Position numbers and translations under genes: made by a program
Assembly (NCBI RefSeq): GCF_022201045.2
Contig: NC_068563.1
Span: 2,852,001 to 2,916,000 of the forward strand
Direction: 5' to 3'
DNA from: Citrus sinensis
Lineage: Eukaryota > Streptophyta > Magnoliopsida > Sapindales > Rutaceae
Length of the DNA stretch: 64,000 bases
Notes under the pieces: generated by a model
Told to the model about the DNA's origin: nothing
The model's input: the letters and a program-made list of their open reading frames with translations, nothing else
Database searches by the model: none
Shown: piece by piece, positions 1-12,716 of the stretch
Numbering within the stretch: the first letter of the stretch is position 1
How the letters are laid out: each line of letters starts with the position of its first letter

Positions 1-266
1 CTTGGTTTCTTAAGTTGCGAGCTGCAGTATTTCAAAAATGCTAGTTTTGAATTTATTCTAGATGTGGCTTGGTTACGGTTATAAGACTTGGAAGTGGATG
101 ATTCTATAGGCTAGGTTACTGTTTTGGTTTTGGTTTTTATTTTTATTTTTATTTTTTTGGGTTTAACTGTTGAGAGTTTCAGGATTTATTTGAGGATTTG
201 TGACATTGAAGATTTACGATTGTTGTGTGCGCGTGCGATATTTTATTTGCTGTGTTTTGGTTATTA

Positions 267-408
267 GGGTCCAGCTATGTTGCAACAGTGGTACGGTATC
301 ATTGTTGCTTTCAGTCATTAGATCTTGTTAATACAACTGTACAACTATAGATTTAATGGCTGGTTGCAACTGTGGTACCATACCACTGTTGCAACATAGT
401 ATTGCCCT
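267..408. mobile_element. hAT-type MITE, 142 bp, with 8-bp target duplication
   Basis: The ends form an inverted repeat: GGGTCCAGCTATGTTGCAAC at the left pairs with the end at about 376-408, with a few mismatches. The octamer GGTTATTA stands directly before it (259-266) and directly after it (409-416), the 8-bp duplication typical of hAT transposons. It has no coding capacity, so it would be non-autonomous. A similar left end occurs at about 46,845. Confidence 0.75.
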
Positions 409-711
409 GGTTATTATCTCAATATGAGATGTGGCAGTTGCAGCCATATCAATTGGGACCTAACCCAAGTGCTGGGATCATTGGCAGTAGTCTAGATAAA
501 GACCAATAAGCTGCCAGTAATCTGGTCTCACTTGGACATGATCATGGTTTCAAGATCCTTTGGTAACTGAAACTTGAAACGAGAAGCCAGATGTTGAGTC
601 ACACGATAGAAATGGCTGTTGGGTCCAACTAAATCGGGTGGATTCTGATATTTTAACATTATTATCTCACTTGTGTTTTAGCTCATTAACATAATCATTG
701 GTTTTTTTTTA

Positions 712-1470
712 AGGGAAATTTTCAACCTACCCCCAAATAAATTGATATTTTGTCCCGCATTACCAATAAATTTGACTTATTGCACTGTACATTTAAAACA
801 ATTGACATTTTGCAGCAGTCTCCAACTCCATTATTTTTTCAGTTAAGTTTAACTGTGGAGGGGTAAAATTGAAAGTTTATTCCTGGAATTTTCTTTATTG
901 CAATTGAAATAAAAATCTTTAAAAAATTAAAGAAAAAATAATAGTGGTAACAATGTGCATATAACAAGAAATTTTTTTTATTGCAATTAAAATAAAAATC
1001 TTTAAAACATTAAAGGAAAATAATAGTGGTGACAAATGTACATGTAACAAGAATTTTTTTTATTAAAATTAAAAAAAAATTTTAAAATTAAAAGAAAAAT
1101 AATAGTGATGATAATGTACATGTAATAAGAAATTTTTTTTATTGTAATTAAAATAAAAATTTTTAAAAAAATTAAAGGAAAAATAATAGTGGTGACAATG
1201 AACATGTAAGAAGAAATTTATTTTATTGCAATTGAAAAAAAAACCTTAAAAAATTAAATGAGCTAAAAATTTTGTTTTTTAACATAGAGGAGTATTTTTG
1301 TCATTCAATCAAAAGTTAGACGGAGCCGTTAGAAATAATTGAAAAATTAACGGAATTGGGGGCACAGTGTAAAATGTCAATTTTTTTGGGTACACGGTGC
1401 AACAAGTTAAATTTGTTAGGAACGCGGTGTAAAATGTCCATTTATTTAGAGGTAGGTTGAAATTTTTTTT
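712..1470. mobile_element. Inverted-repeat transposon-like element with internal minisatellite
   Basis: About 150 bases at 712-860 reappear as a reverse complement at about 1,300-1,465, both containing the motif TTTCAACCTACC near the outer edge. The ends are diverged but clearly paired. The interior is AT-rich and made of tandem units. Open frames predicted inside it look like chance translations. I could not find a convincing target duplication, so the superfamily is open. Confidence 0.65.
888..1262 (+). repeat. Minisatellite, about 5 units of about 80 bp
   Basis: Units start near 890, 971, 1,054, 1,132 and 1,216. Each begins with a T-run then ATTGCAATT-like sequence, continues with AAATAAAAATCTTTAAAA and AATAATAGTGGTGACAA, and ends with CATGTAACAAGAA. 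Units differ by several substitutions and small indels, so the array is old. It lies inside the inverted-repeat element. Confidence 0.75.
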
Positions 1471-2718
1471 TTTAATTAAAAAAAATAAAGCGCAAGACAT
1501 CAAATTAACTACTTTATAAGTTGCCTTTCGGTTTTTAATTTGAGTCTGACATATGACGGGCCTTCCCTCGGCTGGTTTTGGCTTGTACCTCGTTTTTGTT
1601 GTATCGGTGGGAGCAGATGAAGCTGACCCTATTAGGAAAAGGGTAAAGGGGTGGGGTGGCTTCAACCCAGGAGCTCCAACATTGAAGTAGGCAGCCTCAG
1701 CTCAGTTAGAAGTTCCGCTCGAGTGATTTTTTAAAATAAAACCTATATGCAGATAATTAAACAAGCATTATAATTGGTGAGAGTATATTGGAAGTGTAAA
1801 ATAAATAATAACTGAATTAAAGGAAAGGGTAAGCCGTAAGAATAATAATATTTTAGTTCTTCGTCTGAATTTACGGGTGCCAAATAATTGTACAAAATTG
1901 AGTGATCATTTTGTGACTAATGGAAGTTGAGCCACATATGTAGGGATAAGGACGAGACGCCAACACTTGATCTGATTGTTCTTAGCCGCCTGATTTAGCA
2001 AAACAGTTCTGGTAGTTTTGGTTCTAATTTAGCTAATGTAAGCTAGTGGGCTGATGAATCTAGTAAGATGAGGTCACGCATGCAAGCGGTGGAAAGCCAC
2101 CAGTATCATCATAACGAAAGATGTTTGTCGGAGAATTTTGTGATGTTAGAACATTTTTCTTTGAAAAGTAAATGATGTACATTTATTTCTCTTTGAAAGC
2201 ATATGATGTTAAACATTGATTACTTATTTCATTTTCTGTGTCTTGTGTTTTTTGTTCTTTGGTATTGTGATTTTGTACACTTTTTGAGCTTTCTATTCAA
2301 AATTTTGATTTTGGTATTTTGACGCAATAAAAGCAGAGACTTATTTTCTTTTTATATATATAGTCAACACAACTACTAACTGTTTGGTAAGAAATATTTA
2401 GAAGCTCGAGAGAACACGGAAACAATCTTTATAAAGGTCGCAAGAAATCTTTATGGTAGGCAAAAATAAGCAGACATTGAATATTGAACATTTCACAACA
2501 ATTGTTTTATATGCTAATTTCTAAGTTAATAGTTTTCTAATTGATTGATGTATTATATGCACAAGATGGACCATATCTAGAGAGCTATTGAGGGTAAACA
2601 AAGCTATCAACATAATTTTAAAACTAAGTTATCCTCCAATATTCATCTCATAATGCCATGACCCCAAAAGGACGCACAGACTTAATACCCTATTACAAGC
2701 TGGCTGCCACCATTTGCT

Positions 2719-5700
2719 TCAGTGAGCCCGCCTCAGCCTCAATCCTACGTCAGCTTCTCGGTCGGATTGTATTAAACTAGTGCCGTGCGAACCTGAATTT
2801 TGCATTTCAGAGGAAGTCCCTTCATCGTTTTGCTTCTCTAGTAGATCTTCCCCAAAATTATGGAGTCTGCGGCCGATAAGATATCGGTCATCGCGTATGG
2901 AGTTGTGAAGGTTAGTGAACCAGACATGGAATCTTTTTGCGCAAAACCACAATACGCTGAAGCAGAGACATCCCAACCATGCAAACCGATAGACTGCTGA
3001 ATTTACAACTAGTGGGTAACCAAGCACGGGGAATACACCTCGGGCTAGGACATAAGGTACGCATAAAGCTGTTAGTAGCTTCATTATGATCGGGAACACA
3101 ATTTCACGGAGAACCCACAGACCTTGCAGCCTTGAGAAACCATCTTCTCTCACCCTTTCGAATTTTATTCGCCAGCTTTCATCTACAAGCGGCATCATAT
3201 GATCCAACATAACCTGTTAAAATAACATTGGGAAGAATCCACAATCCCTTGTTTAGAAGACATATTAAAATGTATCACAAAAGTGTGATGGAAACAAAAA
3301 GCAATAAAAGACTCACCAGCCTAGTCCAGATCTTCAGAAAGATGAGACCCAAAGCCCAATCCTGGTAAAGGAGAAAAACTGGGCTCTCATCCACGGGCAC
3401 TCGCATTGGTACAATTACCAAGAGTTCAAACAGAAGCCCAATTAACACCGGAATGACAAAAATCTGGAACATAACAGCGGCAAACGGATTGAAGAGTTAC
3501 AACTCCAATCATTAAAAAAAAAAAAATCAATTAATAAAATCTTTTAAAAGAATAATGACCAGAATAACCCTTACCCATATTGACAATAATGCAGAGCTCT
3601 TCACGACAATACCACACCACTTCCATATTTGCTTAAACAGAATCGCTGCCCTCTTTGTTCTAACATGTTCAATGGAATATCTGGCTCCAGCCACAGCAGT
3701 CCAAATAACATAGCTTCCAATGATGAAAGCATATAGATCTAATGGAAAGACAAGAAAATATGTTAGCATTTTCATCAAAAAGCATGAAGCATGGGAACTA
3801 TAAGTAACCCAATCGACAATGTTACCATTGCATTTGACGCCATGAGTAATTGGAAGCAGGGGAATGGCATTGAAGAGTGCACGCCCAAGTGAAATTGGTA
3901 CAACTATTAAGGCGGAATTAATAACAAGCAGAGTCATCCAGGCAATCACCAACAAGAGCACGATGCGAAGAACAAAGCCGTACCTGCTATAATACAATAA
4001 ACAATAGAGGGTAAGCAGAAGTGTCAGAAACCAATCAATACAGTTATGACAAGAATATTGAAAATACAAAGAATAAAAAAAGAAGTCTGGGACTAGATTA
4101 TGGCAGATCAAGGCGACAGGCATGGTCCTACAATGACAAGTGAAACTTTTCAATTATCAAAATAAGAACACAACTAATTTTAGGAAATTATTTTCACTTA
4201 TAAATGCCTTTCAAGGGTGCACTCGACAAAACTCCAATGCCAGGAAGAAATTCAGTCGAATGTTGCTCACTGTAACATATACCCACTCGTAATGTGAAAA
4301 AACAAAGTTCCTGAAACTTACTCTGAGTCAGATTGCTCATCACCATCATACTCTTCTGAAACATTAGAGTTTCCCGATACAAGAGCGCCTCTATTTATAT
4401 CATCAACAGCTGGCATTCCAATCAGGGCTCGATCAGGTCCTAATGGTATTACCTGTAGTCCATCACGTCTAATCTCAATATTTCTATCACGCCTTATGTC
4501 AATATTTCCATTCTCCTGGCCACCATTGTCCTCAGGTCTGGGCAACAAAAAGTCCGTTAGACCAAGTGCCCAGCCAACAGCTGTAAACCAATAGCGAAGA
4601 AGAGACTTGATTGTTGTGCGCAACTTAAAATGCTCAATGGCAAACGGAATGCAGATTTGAAAGAGAAGCATGTCAGCTGGTATTTCAGTAAACGGGTCGG
4701 ATACACTGCATAAACAGTTATGCATTCAGCATATAAAAGATGATATATCAACAAGGAAAGAAACTGCAGCAAAAGATGCCACTGTAAAGTGTCTGCTTAC
4801 GATATGTCAAGAGGAAAAATAGAAGTAGCCAAGCGCATAGCAAGTTTGACTGGCAAAAATACCAGCATCACAATCAAACTCCCATAAACTGCAACAGACA
4901 GCAGAACTCTGCGAGCATGCTTGTGTACAGGATCATCAATTAGATCACGGAATGGATTATAGTTTGGATCAGCAGGATCCCGTAGGAAGTACAGAACTCC
5001 ATTACGCAGAACCTGTCAATGCAAGTGAAGAAAGGTCGTAAGAATAACACACTCAGACAACAAATCCAGAACTAAAAATGAGATGGCAAGGAGTAGTACC
5101 CCTCGAAGAAGGCTGACGAATATGCTTATCTGTAACATGTAAACAATTCCTACAACCCAATGAACCAATGAACTTGCCAAAGGAGAGACTGAGAAGAACT
5201 GAACTCTTTCAGACATTGACTTCCCAAACATCCTTATGGTGCAAACATCCAACCACCAACCACACATCAAAGGGAAAACCCCAAGTTCAATGACCAAAAG
5301 GAAAGCTACCTTAATCATGGTCATTAAATGTCTCATTGCAGCCAAGAACTGCCTAAAGAGAGATGGAATTGTCTCCGCTATAGAAGCAATACCATAAAAC
5401 CTCCCCATAGTCAAAGGCTCGCCCTTGGTATACCGAATCAAAGCAACAATGCCAAGGTAGAAGAAGACTAGAGAGAATATAAACATGTATCCAATAGCAA
5501 GAGTTGTAACATCAGAAAGCCGTGATGTTCCCACCGTTGCCTCTTTCAACAGATCTGCTGAAAGTGAGGCACTTGTACTATTTGCTGCTTCAGTTATTTC
5601 ACTGGCATTTCCTTTTAACACATCTGCAACTTGGCCAAGAAGACCACCTTCTTGCCCTTCGGATGTTAAATTTGTCACAGCACTTAGTGCATTCTTCAAT

Positions 5701-8700
5701 GTGATATTTGCTAAGGAAAGGGCCGTCTCCGTAAGTGGCATGACTGATGACAGCACTGGACCACTAGCAGAGGATAAAAGCCATGATACATGGTATAGAA
5801 TAATCCGACCTAATGAGAAGGGCAGAAAGATCACAACGCCAAGGAATATCATATTGCTTGCGAGAACCTACAAAGGAGTAAAATCACTCATCATATAATG
5901 AAAATTTTCCTACCAGGTAGTCAAAAGAGGCTAAATACATATTTTATTTCTCTTGATACGAAAAGTACTAAATAGTTCTGAAAGCAATAATCCATCTTAA
6001 ATGGAATATCCAAGCAAAAGTAATTAATACCTTTCTGAAAACAAAATTATGAGGTAATGAACCAAAGTCAAAATAGACAGAAATTAAATTAGATAATGGG
6101 GATTTGTTCTATCTAATTGATACTGCTGTGACTTTATTATAAAGGTTTTCTTCTTTTAATTAATTACCATCCACCACACCCCTCCCCACCCGCAAATTAA
6201 ATGTTTCCCCTTGGGACTTGAACGCCTGACCTCTTGCTTCCACTGCAAAAGGCCAACCAACTGGACTATCCTTCAGCAATATCTTTATCCTAATGCTTGC
6301 TCCCAATGGAGTTCAAAACTCTAATTCCACAATCAAATTTAGTTTTACTTTTGAAATAGAGCAAATGATGCTAAAACCTTTGTAAATGTCAGTTAAGTCC
6401 AATTTTTCCAGTTTCAACTGCTTTTTTTTTTTTTTTTGGCGTTAAGTTCAGAAGCCTGTCAAGCAGATATTGGTTGGTCTAAAGAAGTCAACTTCCAAAT
6501 ATAACACCAAGAGCTGATGGCAAGGGGTGATAACGGTAAAATCTTAAAAAAGAAACCTAATTGACATTTAGGTCAGGTATAAGAGGTCTGAGAGCCATTT
6601 ACACATTGAAAAAGGAGCTAGTAAAATAATGCAGCTTTCATCATGCCTAACACCTACTAAAAATATATCAAACAGTAAACCTACCAGCGGCAATTCATTC
6701 TAATAGGAGAACAAACGTGATATGCTTTCAATAATATGCATTCCCAGACATTTGAAAGAACCCAAGAAAAGACAGAAAGAAAAGGAGAAAGAGTTTACGG
6801 TAAAAACCATCAAGACAAATCAATTGCGCAACAGAATAAAAGAAGACAGAATTACTGATCTATAATGATAACAAGAAAATGATAAAGAACAAATGGCAGA
6901 CTTACAGTAAAAGCATTTTCAACCAAATGAAAAACAGGGCCCTGCATGCCAACAAGCTCATCAAAGGGTACATCCTCTGCACCATCAGCATCATCCAACC
7001 CATCAAACATCTGTTCAACATGAGCCTCGAGACGAGCTGCCTGCATCTCCCATCGTGCAGCAACATTTTCTGCATTCCTTCTTATCATTTGACCAGCTCC
7101 AGCAATACCTGGTGCTCCACCCGCATCTTCAGCATTTCCTTCACCAGCAAAATTCCTATTAGCTTGTCCAGGGGGTCGCCTGGCAGCACGAGCAACATTT
7201 CTGTCCCCTTCATCCTCTCTCTCAGCATCCTGTCCCCCAATCTCTCGTAAATGCCTGAAGTAATCCCTTAAAGAAGTCGCTCCAAGAAAAATAAACACAA
7301 TGCTCGCAGAAAGTAAGAAACCATGCAAACAATCAGTGAGAATAACTGTAGTGGAGATATGACTCAAAAATAATCTCTGAGCTTCTCCGAAACTCCTCAC
7401 AAAAGCCAACCGCCATATCCAGAATGTGATAAATGGTATGATGAGGAGCCAAACAGAAAGGACAAAACTGAGCCGTAGAAAGAATTGCAGGACATGGTAA
7501 GCTTTCATCGCCATCCCAACTATAAACTCCTGAAACGGAAGTCTTGCTGGAGCATTCTCAGCATAAACAGGGGAGAAGGAAAATGCATGTTTACAAACCT
7601 ACAAAAGCACCAAGTAAACTCAGTTACAGGATTAATATCTTCACCTAGAAAATAGAACTCGTCATAAACAGAATCAAAAGATGAGTTAAAAGCAACAGCA
7701 GACAACTTCCAGCACTTGGAAACTGCAAACCAAATAAATGATATTAATGGTTGCACAGTGACAGGAAACATGACTTAAAAATAAAAATAAAAACTTCTCT
7801 ATTCATTCTGGTTGTTGTCTTTGGCTTTTTGCATACATTTACAGACCTATTACAGGCTCCCTACTGACACATTTAACGTGCTAAATTTCTTGAAATACAC
7901 ACATACATCATACACACTTTTGCAATGTAATTTATCAAAGTCATGCAATATACTGGTCTGTATGATGCTATTCACCCCTAAATCATGATCTTAAAATCTC
8001 AATAATCAGCTGATATGAGACCCAAAGGGAAAGCCCGTCTAATCATCAAAATCACATTGCCAGAACCAATGGTAGGAACACAATTAAAATGTTATGCAGT
8101 AATAGTAAATTAAACATAAAGAATTTGCTGCTGCACATTTCTAAACTATACTTTCTCCAGCAGTTATCTTCATTCTCTCATTATGGTACTCAGTCCCCTT
8201 TCATTATATCATATCAATTAAGCATTAATCTCAAAACTCGAATAAATAAAATAACAGCCAACACCAACCCACTAAAAATCCTAACTGCAACTAATTGAAA
8301 TAAACCTTTTTTCCCCCCTCTTCTTCCATAAATTACATATCCAAAGAGGAATAATAAAATCCACTCGCCAAGAAAATCATACAATTCAAATATCATTAAT
8401 CCCTTCAAAAGTTACATATGTTTCTCCTAATTTTCTATCCCCAACAAATGAATTTTTTTTTAAAGAAAAATGACACATTAATAAATTTTAAATTAAAAAA
8501 AAAGAAATAGAAAAAGAACCTCGCATTGACGAGCGTTACTGTGATTGAGCCACTGAAGGAGGCAATCCTGATGAACAAACTTGATACTTCCGCTACAGGC
8601 ACACGGATACCGCAACGGATTCTCGGGATCTCCAGGATTCCGACAGATCCGACACACCTCCTCTTCCTCCTCCTCCTCCTCCTCTTCGATATCGAAGCCG

Positions 8701-8870
8701 GTCGAACTAGTCTTCTCTCTATCATCCTCCGCCCCCATCGACGCCGATTCTTCCTCTCCTCTCTTCATCGACGGCGTCGACAAAGATGGCTCGGGAGAGT
8801 TGGCCGGCAAGGAGGAGGAGAAGGAGGAGGAGGCCATGGCGCCACCCCGCGGTGACGTGGAAACGTCCAT
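2719..8870 (-). CDS. SUD1: SUD1/CER9-like ER membrane RING-CH E3 ubiquitin ligase (Doa10/MARCH6 family)
   Basis: Nine coding exons (minus strand): 8870-8520, 7598-6906, 5867-5100, 5012-4801, 4705-4322, 3983-3826, 3738-3575, 3463-3317, 3213-2719. They sum to 3,372 nt and about 1,123 aa, close to the Arabidopsis length. A complete C4HC3 RING-CH domain is visible: C73, C76, C90, C92, H100, C103, C116, C119; the last zinc ligand lies in exon 2. An acidic run precedes it. Many hydrophobic segments follow, as in Doa10 proteins spanning the ER membrane. In Arabidopsis this ligase affects cuticular wax (CER9) and HMG-CoA reductase activity; that role is inferred here. The start has a second in-frame Met at codon 12. 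The C terminus ends in RRAH, slightly shorter than I recall for Arabidopsis. No break seen. Confidence 0.95.
6140..6287 (-). mobile_element. tRNA-derived SINE-like insertion in SUD1 intron 2
   Basis: On the minus strand there is a pol III A-box-like TAGTCCAGTTG (6,258-6,268) followed 33 bases later by a B-box-like GCGTTCAAGTCC (6,214-6,225), the order and spacing of tRNA-derived SINEs. The tail towards lower coordinates is A/T-rich. Target duplications were not identified. It sits in the 1-kb intron between exons 2 and 3. Confidence 0.5.
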
Positions 8871-9425
8871 AGGAAAGAGAGCTGACTTTTGTCTCTCTGT
8901 ATTCGAGGCAATATTGAATCAATGGTGGTGGACTGATGGTGATGCCGAATGGGATCTTAATTAAAACGGGGGTTGCTAGGAAGAAGGAAATTGTTGGGTA
9001 CAGAATTTGAGTCCAGAATTGCCCCGGGTTCCAATTTTTATTACGGTTTTGTCGGTTACAATGTATGCGGCTGACTGGACATGACGTGGAGGTAAGGAAT
9101 TGGTTCTTCAGTTTTTTAATTTTTTACTAAAATTTTATGTTTTTAAGAATAAAGGTTAAAAAAAATTTTGAAATATTTTTATTTTAAAATATTTTTTGCT
9201 TATTTAATAAATTTATTTTTTAATAATATAATTTAAAAAATTATCTTTTAAAATAATTTTATAATTTTTAATAAAAATTTTCATTAAAAATCAAACAAAT
9301 AAAATTTTTTAATTAAAGTTTTATCAAAAAATTTTATTTAAATAACCTCTATTTAAAAAATTATATCAATTGAACCTAGCAGTTTGCACTTGTTGAAAAA
9401 AAAAAGCTCTTTGCAAAACAAAAAA

Positions 9426-9426
<1 letters not shown>

Positions 9427-9505
<79 letters not shown>
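9427..9505. repeat. TA dinucleotide microsatellite
   Basis: A nearly pure run of about 38 TA units, with one ACAT interruption near the left edge, in the SUD1-FPP spacer. Confidence 0.95.
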
Positions 9506-9508
<3 letters not shown>

Positions 9509-10104
9509 CTTTAATTGTAGGTCTTTTTTTTTCCTTCATCCTCAGGATTGCTTTATTGTAGTTAAAATGAAGTCATATCCTTTGGTCAAAGAGAATACAA
9601 TTCAAGCTTAGTTACTTACTTTCGATTCGCATTGGCTGAAAATTTCAATATATGATTCCTATGGGCCTAAGAACAAGACTTTAATTTTTTGGGCTAGGCT
9701 AACCCATACACTAATCTAGCAACACACCGTTACCTTTTGTTGTGCATACCCACAATTGAAAATGATAAAATTAAGACCGGTCGATACTGAAGTTAGATAA
9801 TTTTAATTTTTAAATTACACTATTAATGTGTGTGGTAAACATTTGATACTGTGAGTTGAAAGTAAAATTGATTTGATCTTTTGTCATGAAAAATTTATAA
9901 TATCTTTATTATTTTTGTTAAGATTATTATTTAAAAGTCATATTTACAACACGCTATTAATTTTTATTTATAATAATAATTTTTTATAACAGTTGTAATT
10001 TAAAAAGTACAGCGTACCTCAATACCAAAGAGGACATGAATTTAATTTCTTAAAAACGACTATAAAAATGAAAAAAAAAAGAGTATTAAGTGGTAAGGAG
10101 CAAT

Positions 10105-10556
10105 GGGCTTAGCCCGAGCTACGAAAAGCTCGTCCCAAGCCCACATCATCCAGGCCTTTCAAAAGCCCGTCCAAAATTGGACGAGCTGGGCCGGGGCATC
10201 AGCTTTTTTATTAATTATAAAATATTTTTTATTAAAAAAATAATATTTAAATTAAAGATAATCATCTAATATATAATAGAATAATAATCTAATACATAAA
10301 ATATTAGTAATACAACCTAATAAAATAAAAAATACTAATATAAAAAACTAAACAAATTTAATATTTTGAGTTTTTTCTTTTTTATTTAATTAAATTTATA
10401 ATTAAAAAAACTCGGACTAAGTCCGAGCTTTTATTAAGCCCTTGTCCAGACCTAACATATATGGGCTTTGTAATTTTTAAGCCCATATTTAAACCCACCC
10501 CTTTACGGGCCAAGCTTTAAGCCCTGGACTGCCGGGCTTTTTTTGCCACCCCTAAT
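10105..10556. mobile_element. Probable hAT-like non-autonomous element with GCCC-rich ends
   Basis: The heptamer GAGCAAT flanks the segment at 10,098-10,104 and 10,557-10,563. The right end reads TTTTGCCACCCCTA, an end common in plant hAT elements. Both sides carry GGGCTT/AAGCCC and CTCGGAC/GTCCGAG motifs in opposite orientation, and the centre is A/T-only. The outer inverted repeat is imperfect, so the left boundary is less certain. Confidence 0.5.
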
Positions 10557-12716
10557 GAGCAATATGATTAGTTATATTCTCTTAATTATAGATGTAAGTA
10601 ATTTATAATATCTTGTTAAATGGACCAGTTCCAATGATTACAGAAAAACCTTCATTACTAGTCATTATAGCTCAACGTGAATATATTTTTTTCGTTTGTG
10701 ATTTAGCAATTCCAAAGTTTTTTTTTAAATAAAAAAGAAATAAGAAAAATTAATCTTTTTACTTTTCATATCATAAATCTTGTTAAGAATCTTTCCACAC
10801 GAAAAAGGTTTGTGGCATTGTAATAAACCTCCGATGGGTAAGAAAAATTCAAAATACTCCTTTTTTTTTTAATCTCATACTACCGTTCGCCAATTGTAGC
10901 GGCACCATCTGCTAAAACTTGGCCCTTTTTAATGCATTTGCCCCGCTTAACCTGGATTTTTGATGCATACAAGTATTTTTATTTAAATGTTGATACATAA
11001 TTAATGGGATACTATATGTATTACCGTTGCCCGATAAAATAATCTTGTCAAATATCGATATAAATGATCTTTTCATATCGTATTCAAAGCACCATGCTAT
11101 TATTATTTAATGGTATTGAAAATGAAACCCTTAATTCATTGTTTTAACATGATTTCTTTGTCGGTAACATTATATTATGAAGATAAAGGATTTTTCTTCT
11201 TAAATTATATTAGGCTACTGTTTCTAACCCAATAAATAAAATAAATTCTAATAATATATTAAAATTTCTTAGTTTTTTTTTTAGCCCCTCAATACATATA
11301 AAAAGGGGAGACAGAGAGTAGACGTCATCTACCAATAAAATCGTGATCTTAAAAAGAAAATAAAGATGAAAAGAAGAAAAAAAAAAAAAAAAGATCTGCA
11401 TGCAATAGTCTAATCCACGTAATCATTATTTCATATTTTAATTCCCTCTTCGGTCTTCACGGGCGTGCACCAAAAATGTAACGGCTATCTGTCTGCTTTT
11501 TCTTTTTCTTTTTTGTTTTTTTCAGGTCTTGTTTTCTAAATATATAATTAACTAATCATAAGAATAATTAAGATAACTGATAATGATACGCACAAATTAT
11601 CATCCGTAAAAGCTTATTAGGAACTGCTAGATCCACTAATTGAATGATAAATTACTTACTTATATATAAAATTATACTTAAATCAATAGAATCTAACAAA
11701 GGCCACTTTCACTTCCTTCCATGATCAAAGCAACTCTCTTTTGTCTTTAGTGCGCCTAATCTACTCTCCTTTATGACAATTCTCTACTTTGTGCTCCTTT
11801 AGATCATTGTCAATTTGTCACACACTCACTTTGTTACAGCATTGGCCAATGGCCATGAATTCACATTATTTATTTATTTATTTATTTTTTCCACTTTTGC
11901 TTTATGCTCCATTGGGTTGGTGAGTCAATAATTTTGTTTCATTTCTGTGCCTCGCTTTTGTGGAATCGTTAATTATTACTATCAATCGCAGCAATTAAGG
12001 AGCTGTCGGTGGCATAGTGGCATCCAATGTTACAGCCTGCCCTTCCCAGCTTCTGCATTGTTTGCATGAATCTTGTGGCCTTTGTTGTTCTTTCACCGCA
12101 TTTTCAACTTCTTCAAGCAAAGCTCCCTCTCTCATTCGCTCTCGCTTTCATTCCATTGCATATGCCAAAGCAATAACTAGGTAGTGCAGGTCAGTACTGT
12201 GAACAATTTGCTTCTTTTTCTTAGTGGGATTTTGCCGTTGAGCCTCAAAAGCTTGCATTTGTTCTTATACGCTGTGTTCTAAATCAAGGTGTGTCAGTGT
12301 TATTGTGCATTTAAGGCAGTGTTCATTAGTTAATTTTTATCTGTTTACTGATCAGTATACAGAAGCGGCTTGTTTATCATTTAGAGTTTCTTTTGTTTAT
12401 GCTTTTGATGCTAAAATTTTACTAATTTATGGGTTATAAAACCAACATGAGAGTTGTAATATTACAGGAAATGTGGGATATGCCACTTTTAAGTTTTTAA
12501 CTTACTTATAATTGTTACACCAAATCATTGAAAGTTGCACCAAAATTCCAAGCAGAGGCAAATTAATTTGTGTGCTGTCTTCAGTTCACACATTAAGTAG
12601 GCATTAGCATGTATCAGTTTTTTTTAATTGAATGCTTTCATTAATTGTCACTGATAGAAGTTAATTATATTAATCCACATTTCCCACTTTTGCTGCATGT
12701 TTACAGAATCTGAGTG

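Larger units (their letters stand above)
1..2718. other. Intergenic DNA without a recognisable gene
   Basis: No open frame here resembles a known protein. The stretch holds two inverted-repeat elements (listed separately) and AT-rich DNA. The end next to the SUD1 stop codon at 2,719-2,721 must contain that gene's 3' untranslated region, but I see no decisive poly(A) site. The first 250 bases could be the flank or intron of a gene outside the window; nothing supports either choice. Confidence 0.6.
8871..12716. other. Divergent intergenic region between SUD1 and FPP
   Basis: About 3.8 kb separates the start codons of two genes pointing apart. It contains both promoters, a TA microsatellite at about 9,427-9,505, and a transposon-like segment at about 10,105-10,556. 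The 3' part (about 12,050-12,700) probably holds the FPP 5' untranslated exon and intron: a consensus acceptor TTTACAG ends at 12,706, just before the start codon at 12,717. No other gene recognised. Confidence 0.5.

Noticed and set aside
888-1262. CRISPR-like regular repeats
   Set aside because: Units are contiguous, diverged and without unique spacers, and the genome is a plant nuclear genome.
1309-1665. Minus-strand open frame of 118 codons
   Set aside because: It runs through the inverted end of a transposon-like element and has no family features.
5485-5898. Plus-strand open frame of 137 codons
   Set aside because: It is the reverse shadow of SUD1 exon 3 and has no protein-like features.
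6210-6290. Possible tRNA gene
   Set aside because: A and B boxes are present but no cloverleaf can be drawn; a SINE explains it better.
8526-8964. Plus-strand open frames with Ser runs
   Set aside because: They mirror the Glu-rich, low-complexity part of SUD1 exon 1.
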